A stretch of DNA of 64,000 nucleotides from Dallia pectoralis (GCA_029465975.1 CM055737.1:16687645-16751644), one strand, 5' to 3'; shown: positions 12,571-23,500, numbered from the stretch's first letter. Numbers and translations: made by a program. The notes: generated from the letters alone by a model not told the origin.

Positions 12571-14011
12571 GATTGAAAATGAGGATGGGGAGATAGTAGA
12601 GGATTATGTAGGGGTGTTGGAAACGGTACAGCGGTTTTACAGTAATTTGTTTAAAAAAGGGAAGGTGGAGAAAGATAGTGTAGAGGAGATATTAAAGATT
12701 GTGGAGGCTAAGTTGTCAGATGGGGAGAGGGAAGAGTGTGACAGAGATATCTCATTGATTGAAGTGGAAGCGGCTATTAAAAGTCTGTCTAATGGCAAAA
12801 GTCCTGGCTCAGATGGGCTGCCGAGTGAATTCTACAAGTGTTTTGGGGATGTAGTGGGTCCGATTTTGTTAGTGGTTTATAGAGAAATGGAATATAGAGA
12901 GCGGGTTAGTGAGGAAATGGCTACCGGGTTAATCACACTTATTTATAAGAAAAAGGGAAGTAAGTTACAGTTAGGGAATTACAGGGGTATAAGTTTATTA
13001 AATACAGACTATAAAATATTGGCGCGGGTTTTAGCAAATCGGATGAAGTCAGTAGCAGGATCAATCATTTCATCAACGCAGGCATATGGCATTCCGGGTA
13101 GAGATATAGCGGACATTATTGGGTCAGTCAGGGATGTAGTTAGACATATGAAAGTAGAGGGAGGGATAGTGATTAGTGTGGACTTTAATAAAGCGTTTGA
13201 TAGAGTAGAGCATGAGTTTATGTTCAAGGTTTTAGAGAGATACGGGTTTGGGAATAGATTAGTGCAGTGGGTTAAGTTATTATATAATAGTGCAAAGAGT
13301 AAGGTTAAATGCAATGGGGTAGTGACAGACAGTTTTAGGTTAGAGAGATCGGTGAGGCAGGGATGCCCGTTGTCCGCTTTACTCTACAGCATTACAGCAG
13401 AACCATTATCCACCATTTTAAAGAAAGATCATTATGTACGAGGTATCAATATTCCTGGCGGAGGTAGGAGCATAATTCACCAATATGCAGATGACACAAA
13501 CATAACAGTGAGGGATTTGGCTAGTGTGAAGAGGGTGTTTGACTTAGTAGGAACGTATGGGAAAGCATCAGGAGCAAAAGTGAATTTAGGAAAATCAGAA
13601 ATTCTGAGGGTAGGTAATGTGGATATGGGAGGATGTGATTTACCGTTGACCGTGGCTACAGGAATGATTAAAGTGTTAGGGGTGTATGTGGGTGTGAATG
13701 AAAAAGAGGCACGCGATGTAACATGGACAGGAGTTATAAATAAGATGAAACAGGTTTTGCGTTTCTGGAGGATGAGAAGGTTGAGTCTTAGGGGAAAGGT
13801 GGTGGTAACTAATTGTCTGTTTTTGTCACAGGTGAACCATGTTTTGAGTGCACTGGATTTACCTTTGTGGGTGGTGAAGGAGTTAAACAGGGAAATAGAC
13901 AGTTTTGTGTGGGACGGAAAGCCGGCAAAGATTAAGCACAAAGTTTTAATAAATGGGTACAAAGATGGGGGTTTGAAGTTGATAGATGTGGAGATGAAGA
14001 AAAAGCACTGA
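12443..14011 (+). CDS. LINE ORF2, reverse transcriptase domain
   Basis: This frame carries the reverse transcriptase of the L1/Tx1 type. Recognisable blocks are SNGKSPGSDGLPSEFYK, LITLIYKKKG, NYRGISLLNTDYKILA, the first catalytic Asp in SVDFNKAFDRV (about 13175-13205), SVRQGCPLSALLY, and YADD (13484-13495) with both Asp residues present. The part before about 12530 overlaps the endonuclease frame and is probably not used; the natural protein would switch frame at the T10 run. The frame ends at TGA 14009-14011, just after an A5 run (14000-14004). Confidence 0.9.
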   Translation: MKKKNVKELLLEAGHSTRSKGKNAHLFFLGLEKQKQSRTYIDRIENEDGEIVEDYVGVLETVQRFYSNLFKKGKVEKDSVEEILKIVEAKLSDGEREECDRDISLIEVEAAIKSLSNGKSPGSDGLPSEFYKCFGDVVGPILLVVYREMEYRERVSEEMATGLITLIYKKKGSKLQLGNYRGISLLNTDYKILARVLANRMKSVAGSIISSTQAYGIPGRDIADIIGSVRDVVRHMKVEGGIVISVDFNKAFDRVEHEFMFKVLERYGFGNRLVQWVKLLYNSAKSKVKCNGVVTDSFRLERSVRQGCPLSALLYSITAEPLSTILKKDHYVRGINIPGGGRSIIHQYADDTNITVRDLASVKRVFDLVGTYGKASGAKVNLGKSEILRVGNVDMGGCDLPLTVATGMIKVLGVYVGVNEKEARDVTWTGVINKMKQVLRFWRMRRLSLRGKVVVTNCLFLSQVNHVLSALDLPLWVVKELNREIDSFVWDGKPAKIKHKVLINGYKDGGLKLIDVEMKKKH

Positions 14012-14013
14012 GG

Positions 14014-15219
14014 GTGAAAACAATAAAGAAATATCTGTATGGTAAAGATGGATATTGTTGGATGAGCTTCTTTAAGGATTATCTGCACAGGTTTGGTGGA
14101 TGTGGTGTGAATGGTCTTTTAATGGTGTTTAACAAACCAAGGTGTGAGGAGATGTCATACTTTTACAGGGAGGTGTTTGAAGCATGGGGAAATATTTAAA
14201 GTTTGTGAAGTATACATGTGTGGATAAAGACGAGGTTATAAATCAACCACTGTTTTTTAATCCCAAAATATTACACAACAACAACATGTTGGTCAGCAAG
14301 TATTTTGAACAAGCTGGAGTTAAACAGGTCAGACATTTGCTAGCAGAAAATAATAAAGATTTCAAAATTGAAAAGGACATCATAATACAACTCAGAAGAG
14401 TAAATAAGGATGTGAGACGACAGGTAATTGTAGGGATGTATCGGAAAATTAAGGAAAGCATATGTCCAGAGTGGAAACAATTTATGTTAGGGCAGAGGGA
14501 GTTAGGGACCTCAGAAAGGATGGTAGAGTTAAACGTAGGGAGGTTGCAGAAGGATGTGAAGTTTGAAACTGTCAAAACAAAAGGAGTGTATATGGAATTA
14601 CTGGGTGATCAGATGGAGAGGCCGGCCTCAGAGAAGGTGTGGCAAAAGGTGTTTGCGAATTTTGATGTGAGTAAAGTGTGGAGTAATCTGAGGGTGAAAT
14701 ATAACAGCATTGAGTGTGAGCACAATGATTTTAAAATACGGCACAATAGGATTTTCACAAAGGTGGTGTTACACCAAATTGATAGGACTATAAGTAGAGT
14801 GTGTGATGTATGTAAAGGAGCAGATGAAGTGTTTAATCACTACTTTTTTGAATGTCCTTTGTTGTATGTATTTTTGAGAAGGTCAAGGAGATGTTACATG
14901 TACATTGTGGGATCAAAGTTGTGAATGGTGATGAGTGGAGGAAAATGTTGTTGTTTGGTATATTCGGGAAGTGAAAGGGGTAAATGTGCATTTGGTCAAT
15001 TTTGTGTTGAGTCATGTTCGTTATGCAATTGTATGTAGGAGAAATGCAGCATTTTATGATGCAAAAGTGATGAGGGTGTGGGAGTTGTTTGTGTCACTGT
15101 TTAGGAAAAATGTCCGGTTGGTGTTCACACTTGGGAGGGAGGATTTCGGGGAGAATTTTGTAAGAAACAACACTTTACTGATGGTGATTGGATCTGGGGA
15201 CTTATGTTTTAATTTATAG
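14014..15219 (+). pseudogene. LINE ORF2, C-terminal region, multiply frameshifted
   Basis: The C-terminal part is spread over several frames: 14014-14199, 14184-14924 and 14935-15219. The switches fall at G4 (14186-14189), T5 (14871-14875) and G3 (14966-14968). The middle piece holds a C-x2-C-x8-H-x4-C zinc motif (CDVCKGADEVFNHYFFEC, 14802-14855), as found at the C-terminus of many L1/Tx1-type ORF2 proteins. The last piece ends in TAG at 15217-15219. Total ORF2 span is 3,837 nt, close to a normal ORF2 of about 1,280 residues, so nothing large is missing. Confidence 0.75.
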
Positions 15220-15514
15220 AATGTTTTTTTCCTTTTTTGTTTTGACCGAGAGCAGCAAGGCACCCGTAAGACCTGGTCTGATGCTTGGTATGTAATAGGG
15301 GTTAGGTTCGTATTTTTACAGTTCTTTTATTTCCTTTTGTCGTTGACAGAGAGCGTCCAGGCAGGCCCTGGAAGGCTTCTTTGTCACATACACTTTTTAT
15401 TTGTTGTTGACATGATTCATATGCTGTTTGTATCATGTCCATGTCCTCAGATGGAATAAGTGTTGTAAATTGAATATGTGTTTTTTGATAAATAAAGAGA
15501 AAAAAAAAAAAAAA
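15220..15514 (+). other. LINE 3' UTR and poly(A) tail
   Basis: This holds about 280 nt of non-coding sequence, the polyadenylation signal AATAAA at 15491-15496, and an A run from 15500 to 15514 that merges with AAAA of the 5S gene. Two related stretches, TTGACCGAGAGCAGCAAGGCA near 15241 and TTGACAGAGAGCGTCCAGGCA near 15343, suggest an old duplication of about 100 bp within the UTR. Confidence 0.8.
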
Positions 15515-15607
15515 CGCCCGATCTCGTCTGATCTCGGAAGCCAAGCAGGGTTGGGCTTGGTTAGTACTTGGATGGGAGACCGCCTAGGAATATCTAGTGT
15601 TGTAAGC
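15515..15607 (+). pseudogene. 5S gene truncated by the LINE (right flank)
   Basis: The 5S sequence begins at CGCCCGATCTCGTCTG immediately after the poly(A) run and then continues normally to GTAAGC. The AAAA of the gene (nt 22-25) merges with the tail. The missing first 25 nt are not found on the other side of the element; that side carries the same 3' part in inverted orientation. Confidence 0.87.
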
Positions 15608-16314
15608 ATTTTGTTATTTTCTTGTCGGGAAGAAACAAACAATCAAAAAATTAATTATGCAGTGAAGAAATCAATAAGAGCTGTAATTTCAACTTTTCTA
15701 ATAGCTTACGGCCACAACACCCTGAAAACGCCCGATCTCGGAAGCCAAGCAGGGTTGGGCTTGGTTAGTACTTGGATGGGAGACCGCCTAGGAATATCTA
15801 GTGTTGTAAGCATTTTGTTATTTTCTTGGGGGAAGAAACAAACAATCAAAAAATTAATTATGCAGTGAAGAAATCAATAAGAGCTGTAATTTCAACTTTT
15901 CTAATAGCTTACGGCCACAACACCCTGAAAACGCCCGATCTCGGAAGCCAAACAGGGTCGGGCTTGGTTAGTACTTGGATGGGAGACCGCCTAGTAATAT
16001 CTAGTGTTGTAAGCATTTCGTTATTTTCATGGCGGGAAGAAACAATCAATCAAAAAGTTAATTATGCAGTGAAGAAATCAATAACAGCTTTATTTTCAAA
16101 TGTTCTAATACCCTACGGCCACACCACCCTGAAAACGCCTGATCTCGGAAACCAAACAGGGTCGGGCTTGGTTAGTACTTGGATGGGAGACCGCCTAGTA
16201 AAATCTAGTGTTGTAAGCATTTTGTTATTTTCATGGCGGGAAGAAACAATCAATCAAAAAGTTAATTATGCAGTGAAGAAATCAATAAGAGCTGTAATTT
16301 CAACTTTTCTAATA

Positions 16315-16432
16315 GCTTACGGCCACACCACCCTGAAAACGCCCGATCTCGTCTGATCTCGGAAGCCAAGCAGGGTTGGGCTTGGTTAGTACTTGGATGG
16401 GAGACCGCCTAGTAATATCTAGTGTTGTAAGC
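16315..16432 (+). rRNA. 5S rRNA gene, full-length with weakened terminator
   Basis: The gene body is full length with GCTTAC/GTAAGC ends. It reads CCTAGTAATATCTAG in place of CCTAGGAATATCTAG and GTTGGG in place of GTCGGG. The flank is GCATTTCG, so the T4 run is cut to T3, which should reduce polymerase III termination at this site. Confidence 0.88.
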
Positions 16433-19002
16433 ATTTCGTTATTTTCATGGCGGGAAGAAACAATCAATCAAAAAGTTAATTATGCAGTGAAGAAATCAAT
16501 AACAGCTTTATTTTCAAATGTTCTAATACCCTACGGCCACACCACCCTGAAAACGCCTGATCTCGGAAACCAAACCGGGTCGGGCTTGGTTAGTACTTGG
16601 ATGGGAGACCGCCTGGAAATATCTAGTGTTGTAAGCATTTTGTTATTTTCTTGGCGGGAAGAAACAATCAATCAAAAAGTTAATTATGCAGTGAAGAAAT
16701 CAATAAGAGCTGTAATTTCAACTTTTCTAATAGCTTACGGCCACACCACCCTGAAAACGCCCGATCTCGCTGATCTCGGAAGCCAAGCAGGGTTGGGCTT
16801 GGTTAGTACTTGGATGGGAGACCGCCTAGGAATATCTAGTGTTGTAAGCATTTTGTTATTTTCATGGCGGGAAGAAACAATCAATCAAAAAGTGAATTAT
16901 GCAGTGAAGAAATCAATAAGAGCTGTAATTTCAACTTTTCTAATAGCTTACGGCCACAACACCCTGAAAACGCCCGATCTCGGAAGCCAAACAGGGTCGG
17001 GCTTGGTTAGTACTTGGATGGGAGACCGCCTAGTAATATCTAGTGTTGTAAGCATTTTGTTATTTTCATGGCGGGAAGAAACAATCAATCAAAAAGTTAA
17101 TTATGCAGTGAAGAAATCAATAACAGCTGTATTTTCAAATGTTCTAATACCCTACGGCCACACCACCCTGAAAACGCCTGATCTCGGAAACCAAACAGGG
17201 TCGGGCTTGGTTAGTACTTGGATGGGAGACCGCCTAGTAATATCTAGTGTTGTAAGCATTTTGTTATTTTCATGGCGGGAAGAAACAATCAATCAAAAAG
17301 TTAATTATGCAGTGAAGAAATCAATAACAGCTGTATTTTCAAATGTTCTAATACCCTACGGCCACACCACCCTGAAAACGCCTGATCTCGGAAACCAAAC
17401 AGGGTCGGGCTTGGTTAGTACTTGGATGGGAGACCGCCTAGTAATATCTAGTGTTGTAAGCATTTTGTTATTTTCATGGCGGGAAGAAACAATCAATCAA
17501 AAAGTTAATTATGCAGTGAAGAAATCAATAAGAGCTGTAATTTCAACTTTTCTAATAGCTTACGGCCACACCACCCTGAAAACGCCCGATCTCGTCTGAT
17601 CTCGGAAGCCAAGCAGGGTTGGGCTTGGTTAGTACTTGGATGGGAGACCGCCTAGGAATATCTAGTGTTGTAAGCATTTTGTTATTTTCTTGGGGGAAGA
17701 AACAAACAATCAAAAATTAATTATGCAGTGAAGAAATCAATAAGAGCTGTAATTTCAACTTTTCTAATAGCTTACGGCCACAACACCCTGAAAACGCCCG
17801 ATCTCGGAAGCCAAACAGGGTCGGGCTTGGTTAGTACTTGGATGGGAGACCGCCTAGTAATATCTAGTGTTGTAAGCATTTTGTTATTTTCTTGGCGGGA
17901 AGAAACAATCAATCAAAAAGTTAATTATGCAGTGAAGAAATCAATAACAGCTGTATTTTCAAATGTTCTAATACCCTACGGCCACACCACCCTGAAAACG
18001 CCTGATCTCGGAAACCAAACAGGGTCGGGCTTGGTTAGTACTTGGATGGGAGACCGCCTAGGAATATCTAGTGTTGTAAGCATTTTGTTATTTTCTTGGC
18101 GGGAAGAAACAATCAATCAAAAAGTTAATTATGCAGTGAAGAAATCAATAAGAGCTGTAATTTCAAATTTCTAATAGCTTACGGCCACACCACCCTGAAA
18201 ACGCCCGATCTCGGAAGCCAAACAGGGTCGGGCTTGGTTAGTACTTGGATGGGAGACCGCCTAGTAATATCTAGTGTTGTAAGCATTTTGTTATTTTCTT
18301 GGCGGGAAGAAACAATCAATCAAAAGTTAATTATGCAGTGAAGAAATCAATAAGAGCTGTAATTTCAACTTTTCTAATAGCTTACGGCCACACCACCCTG
18401 AAAACGCCCGATCTCGTCTGATCTCGGAAGCCAAGCAGGGTTGGGCTTGGTTAGTACTTGGATGGGAGACCGCCTAGGAATATCTAGTGTTGTAAGCATT
18501 TTGTTATTTTCTTGGCGGGAAGAAACAATCAATCAAAAAGTTAATTATGCAGTGAAGAAATCAATAAGAGCTGTAATTTCAACTTTTCTAATAGCTTACG
18601 GCCACACCACCCTGAAAACGCCCGATCTTGGAAGCCAAACATGGTCGGGCTTGGTTAGTACTTGGATGGGAGACCGCCTAGGAATATCTAGTGTTGTAAG
18701 CATTTTGTTATTTTCTTGGCGGGAAGAAACAATCAATCAAAAAGTTAATTATGCAGTGAAGAAATCAATAACAGCTGTATTTTCAAATGTTCTAATACCC
18801 TACGGCCACACCACCCTGAAAACGCCTGATCTCGGAAACCAAACAGGGTTCGGGCTTGGTTAGTACTTGGATGGGAGACCGCCTAGGAATATCTAGTGTT
18901 GTAAGCATTTTGTTATTTTCTTGGCGGGAAGAAACAATCAATCAAAAAGTTAATTATGCAGTGAAGAAATCAATAAGAGCTGTAATTTCAACTTTTCTAA
19001 TA

Positions 19003-19120
19003 GCTTACGGCCACACCACCCTGAAAACGCCCGATCTCGTCTGATCTCGGAAGCCAAGCAGGGTCGGGCTTGGTTAGTACTTGGATGGGAGACCGCCTAG
19101 TAATATCTAGTGTTGTAAGC
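19003..19120 (+). rRNA. 5S rRNA gene, full-length
   Basis: Full-length copy with intact box A and box C and a T4 terminator. It differs from the exemplar only by CCTAGTAATATC (G to T) in the 3' half. It pairs with the following short copy in the 418-bp dimer. Confidence 0.92.
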
Positions 19121-19837
19121 ATTTTGTTATTTTCTTGGCGGGAAGAAACAATCAATCAAAAAGTTAATTATGCAGTGAAGAAATCAATAACAGCTGTATT
19201 TTCAAATGTTCTAATACCCTACGGCCACACCACCCTGAAAACGCCTGATCTCGGAAACCAAACAGGGTCGGGCTTGGTTAGTACTTGGATGGGAGACCGC
19301 CTAGGAATATCTAGTGTTGTAAGCATTTTGTTATTTTCATGGCGGGAAGAAACAATCAATCAAAAAGTTAATTATGCAGTGAAGAAATCAATAAGAGCTG
19401 TAATTTCAACTTTTCTAATAGCTTACGGCCACACCACCCTGAAAACGCCCGATCCGTCTGATCTCGGAAGCCAAACAGGGTCGGGCTTGGTTAGTACTTG
19501 GATGGGAGACCGCCTAGGAATATCTAGTGTTGTAAGCATTTTGTTATTTTCTTGGCGGGAAGAAACAATCAATCAAAAAGTTAATTATGCAGTGAAGAAA
19601 TCAATAACAGCTGTATTTTCAAATGTTCTAATACCCTACGGCCACACCACCCTGAAAACGCCTGATCTCGGAAACCAAACAGGGTCGGGCTTGGTTAGTA
19701 CTTGGATGGGAGACCGCCTAGGAATATCTAGTGTTGTAAGCATTTTGTTATTTTCATGGCGGGAAGAAACAATCAATCAAAAAGTTAATTATGCAGTGAA
19801 GAAATCAATAAGAGCTGTAATTTCAACTTTTCTAATA

Positions 19838-19955
19838 GCTTACGGCCACACCACCCTGAAAACGCCCGATCTCGTCTGATCTCGGAAGCCAAGCAGGGTC
19901 GGGCTTGGTTAGTACTTGGATGGGAGACCGCCTAGGAATATCTAGTGTTGTAAGC
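19838..19955 (+). rRNA. 5S rRNA gene, full-length exemplar (right array)
   Basis: This 118-nt gene starts GCTTACGGCC and ends GTAAGC, so its first and last six bases can pair as helix I. It contains GATCTCGTCTGATCTCGG, an intact box A region and box C. It is followed by A and then four T residues (19957-19960), a minimal RNA polymerase III terminator. Compared with the common vertebrate 5S sequence as I know it, it has AAAA for ACA after CTGA, GGGCTTGG for GGGCCTGG, and CTAGGAATATCTAG for CTGGGAATACCGGG. The last change keeps the stem paired. It may be a functional variant 5S gene; expression cannot be judged from sequence. Confidence 0.93.
19885..19935 (+). promoter_or_regulatory. Internal control region (box A to box C) of the exemplar 5S gene
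   Basis: Type 1 RNA polymerase III promoters lie inside the 5S gene and are bound by TFIIIA. Here box A reads GAAGCCAAGCAGGGTCG (gene nt 48-64) and box C reads TTGGATGGGAGACCGCCTAG (nt 79-98). The intermediate region reads GGGCTTGG, one C-to-T change from the usual vertebrate form. Box C is nearly invariant across both arrays, whereas box A is often changed to GAAACCAAACAGGGTCG in the short-gene class. Confidence 0.75.
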
Positions 19956-20255
19956 ATTTTGTTATTTTCTTGGCGGGAAGAAACAATCAATCAAAAAGTT
20001 AATTATGCAGTGAAGAAATCAATAACAGCTGTATTTTCAAATGTTCTAATACCCTACGGCCACACCACCCTGAAAACGCCTGATCTCGGAAGCCAAACAG
20101 GGTCGGGCTTGGTTAGTACTTGGATGGGAGACCGCCTAGGAATATCTAGTGTTGTAAGCATTTTGTTATTTTCTTGGCGGGAAGAAACAATCAATCAAAA
20201 AGTTAATTATGCAGTGAAGAAATCAATAAGAGCTGTAATTTCAACTTTTCTAATA

Positions 20256-20373
20256 GCTTACGGCCACACCACCCTGAAAACGCCCGATCTCGTCTGATCT
20301 CGGAAGCCAAGCAGGGTCGGGCTTGGTTAGTACTTGGATGGGAGACCGCCTAGGAATATCTAGTGTTGTAAGC
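20256..20373 (+). rRNA. 5S rRNA gene, full-length
   Basis: By eye this copy matches the exemplar at 19838 and lies exactly 418 bp downstream of it. That spacing directly shows the dimeric higher-order period. Confidence 0.93.
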
Positions 20374-20469
20374 ATTTTGTTATTTTCTTGGCGGGAAGAA
20401 ACAATCAATCAAAAAGTTAATTATGCAGTGAAGAAATCAATAACAGCTGTATTTTCAAATGTTCTAATA

Positions 20470-20577
20470 CCCTACGGCCACACCACCCTGAAAACGCCTG
20501 ATCTCGGAAACCAAACAGGGTCGGGCTTGGTTAGTACTTGGATGGGAGACCGCCTGGGAATATCTAGTGTTGTAAGC
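20470..20577 (+). pseudogene. Short-class 5S copy exemplar (10-nt deletion)
   Basis: This 108-nt copy starts CCCTACGG in place of GCTTACGG, which gives two mismatches in helix I against the unchanged 3' end GTAAGC. It reads CGCCTGATCTCGGAAACC, so one copy of the repeated GATCTCG segment and its linker is missing. Box A carries two G-to-A changes (GAAACCAAACAGG). Box C and the T4 terminator remain. The combined defects in helix I, the helix III/loop region and box A make this class a probable 5S pseudogene. It alternates with full-length copies across much of the right array. Confidence 0.75.
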
Positions 20578-23500
20578 ATTTTGTTATTTTCTTGGCGGGA
20601 AGAAACAATCAATCAAAAAGTTAATTATGCAGTGAAGAAATCAATAAGAGCTGTAATTTCAACTTTTCTAATAGCTTACGGCCACACCACCCTGAAAACC
20701 CTGATCTCGGAAGCCAAACAGGGTCGGGCTTGGTTAGTACTTGGATGGGAGACCGCCTAGTAATATCTAGTGTTGTAAGCATTTTGTTATTTTCATGGCG
20801 GGAAGAAACAATCAATCAAAAGTTAATTATGCAGTGAAGAAATCAATAAGAGCTGTAATTTCAACTTTTCTAATAGCTTTACGGCCACACCACCCTGAAA
20901 ACGCCCGATCTCGTCTGATCTCGGAAGCCAAGCAGGGTCGGGCTTGGTTAGTACTTGGATGGGAGACCGCCTAGGAAATATCTAGTGTTGTAAGCATTTT
21001 GTTATTTTCTTGGCGGGAAGAAACAATCAATCAAAAAGTTAATTATGCAGTGAAGAAATCAATAACAGCTGTATTTTCAAATGTTCTAATACCCTACGGC
21101 CACACCACCCTGAAAACGCCTGATCTCGGAAACCAAACAGGGTCGGGCTTGGTTAGTACTTGGATGGGAGACCGCCTAGTAATATCTAGTGTTGTAAGCA
21201 TTTTGTTATTTTCATGGCGGGAAGAAACAATCAATCAAAAAGTTAATTATGCAGTGAAGATATCAATAAGAGCTGTAATTTCAACTTTTCTAATAGCTTA
21301 CGGCCACACCACCCTGAAAACGCCCGATCTCGGAAGCCAAGCAGGGTTGGGCTTGGTTAGTACTTGGATGGGAGACCGCCTAGGAATATCTAGTGTTGTA
21401 AGCATTTTGTTATTTTCTTGGCGGGAAGAAACAATCAATCAAAAAGTTAATTATGCAGTGAAGAAATCAATAACAGCTGTATTTTCAAATGTTCTAATAC
21501 CCTACGGCCACACCACCCTGAAAACGCCTGATCTCGGAAACCAAACAGGGTCGGGCTTGGTTAGTACTTGGATGGGAGACCGCCTGGGAATATCTAGTGT
21601 TGTAAGCATTTTGTTATTTTCTTGGCGGGAAGAAACAAACAATCAAAACTTAATTATGCAGTGAAGAAATCAATAAGAGCTGTAATTTAAACTTTTCTAA
21701 TAGCTTACGGCCACACCACCCTGAAAACGCCCGATCTCGTCTGATCTCGGAAGCCAAGCAGGGTCGGGCTTGGTTAGTACTTGGATGGGAGACCGCCTAG
21801 TAAAATCTAGTGTTGTAAGCATTTTGTTATTTTCATGGCGGGAAGAAACAATCAATCAAAAAGTTAATTATGCAGTGAAGAAATCAATAAGAGCTGTAAT
21901 TTCAACTTTTCTAATAGCTTACGGCCACACCACCCTGAAAACGCCCGATCTCGTCTGATCTCGGAAGCCAAGCAGGGTTGGGCTTGGTTAGTACTTGGAT
22001 GGGAGACCGCCTAGGAATATCTAGTGTTGTAAGCATTTTGTTATTTTCTTGTCGGGAAGAAACAAACAATCAAAAAATTAATTATGCAGTGAAGAAATCA
22101 ATAAGAGCTGTAATTTCAACTTTTCTAATAGCTTACGGCCACAACACCCTGAAAACGCCCGATCTCGGAAGCCAAACAGGGTCGGGCTTGGTTAGTACTT
22201 GGATGGGAGACCGCCTAGTAATATCTAGTGTTGTAAGCATTTTGTTATTTTCATGGCGGGAAGAAACAATCAATCAAAAAGTTAATTATGCAGTGAAGAA
22301 ATCAATAACAGCTTTATTTTCAAATGTTCTAATACCCTACGGCCACACCACCCTGAAAACGCCTGATCTCGGAAACCAAACAGGGTCGGGCTTGGTTAGT
22401 ACTTGGATGGGAGACCGCCTGGGAATATCTAGTGTTGTAAGCATTTTGTTATTTTCTTGGCGGGAAGAAACAAACAATCAAAAACTTAATTATGCAGTGA
22501 AGAAATCAATAAGAGCTGTAATTTAAACTTTTCTAATAGCTTACGGCCACACCACCCTGAAAACGCCCGATCTCCTGATCTCGGAAGCCAAGCAGGGTCG
22601 GGCTTGGTTAGTACTTGGATGGGAGACCGCCTAGGAATATCTAGTGTTGTAAGCATTTTGTTATTTTCTTGGCGGGAAGAAACAATCAATCAAAAAGTTA
22701 ATTATGCAGTGAAGAAATCAATAAGAGCTGTAATTTCAACTTTTCTAATAGCTTACGGCCACACCACCCTGAAAACGCCTGATCTCGGAAACCAAACAGG
22801 GTCGGGCTTGGTTAGTACTTGGATGGGAGACCGCCTAGGAATATCTAGTGTTGTAAGCATTTTGTTATTTTCTTGGCGGGAAGAAACAATCAATCAAAAA
22901 AGTTAATTATGCAGTGAAGAAATCAATAACAGCTGTATTTTCAAATGTTCTAATAGCCTACGGCCACACCACCCTGAAAACGCCTGATCTCGGAAACCAA
23001 ACAGGGTCGGGCTTGGTTAGTACTTGGATGGGAGACCGCCTAGTAATATCTAGTGTTGTAAGCATTTTGTTATTTTCTTGGCGGGAAGAAACAATCAATC
23101 AAAAAGTTAATTATGCAGTGAAGAAATCAATAAGAGCTGTAATTTCAACTTTTCTAATAGCTTACGGCCACACCACCCTGAAAACGCCCGATCTCGGAAG
23201 CCAAACAGGGTGGGCTTGGTTAGTACTTGGATGGGAGACCGCCTAGGAATATCTAGTGTTGTAAGCATTTTGTTATTTTCTTGGCGGGAAGAAACAATCA
23301 ATCAAAAAGTTAATTATGCAGTGAAGAAATCAATAAGAGCTGTATTTTCAAATGTTCTAATAGCCTACGGCCACACCACCCTGAAAACGCCTGATCTCGG
23401 AAAGCCAAACAGGGTCGGGCTTGGTTAGTACTTGGATGGGAGACCGCCTAGGAATATCTAGTGTTGTAAGCATTTTGTTATTTTCATGGCGGGAAGAAAC

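Larger units (their letters stand above)
9900..15514 (+). mobile_element. Non-LTR retrotransposon in a 5S gene, Tx1/L1 clade, Mutsu-like
   Basis: This element of about 5.6 kb has the order 5' leader (about 50 nt), zinc-knuckle ORF1, ORF2 with an AP-type endonuclease, a reverse transcriptase and a C-terminal zinc motif, a 3' UTR, AATAAA at 15491, and poly(A) to 15514. It is joined to 5S nt 26, inside the gene. Tx1-clade LINEs include lineages specific for multicopy RNA genes, and Mutsu of fish targets 5S genes; placement in that group is my inference from site, domains and host. The reading frames are broken at six points, all at short base runs. Both flanks are the same part of a 5S gene in opposite orientations, so no normal target-site duplication is visible. 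Confidence 0.88.

Noticed and set aside
15241..15365. Possible structured RNA in the LINE 3' UTR
   Set aside because: The two similar stretches look like an imperfect duplication. No convincing paired structure could be drawn by eye.
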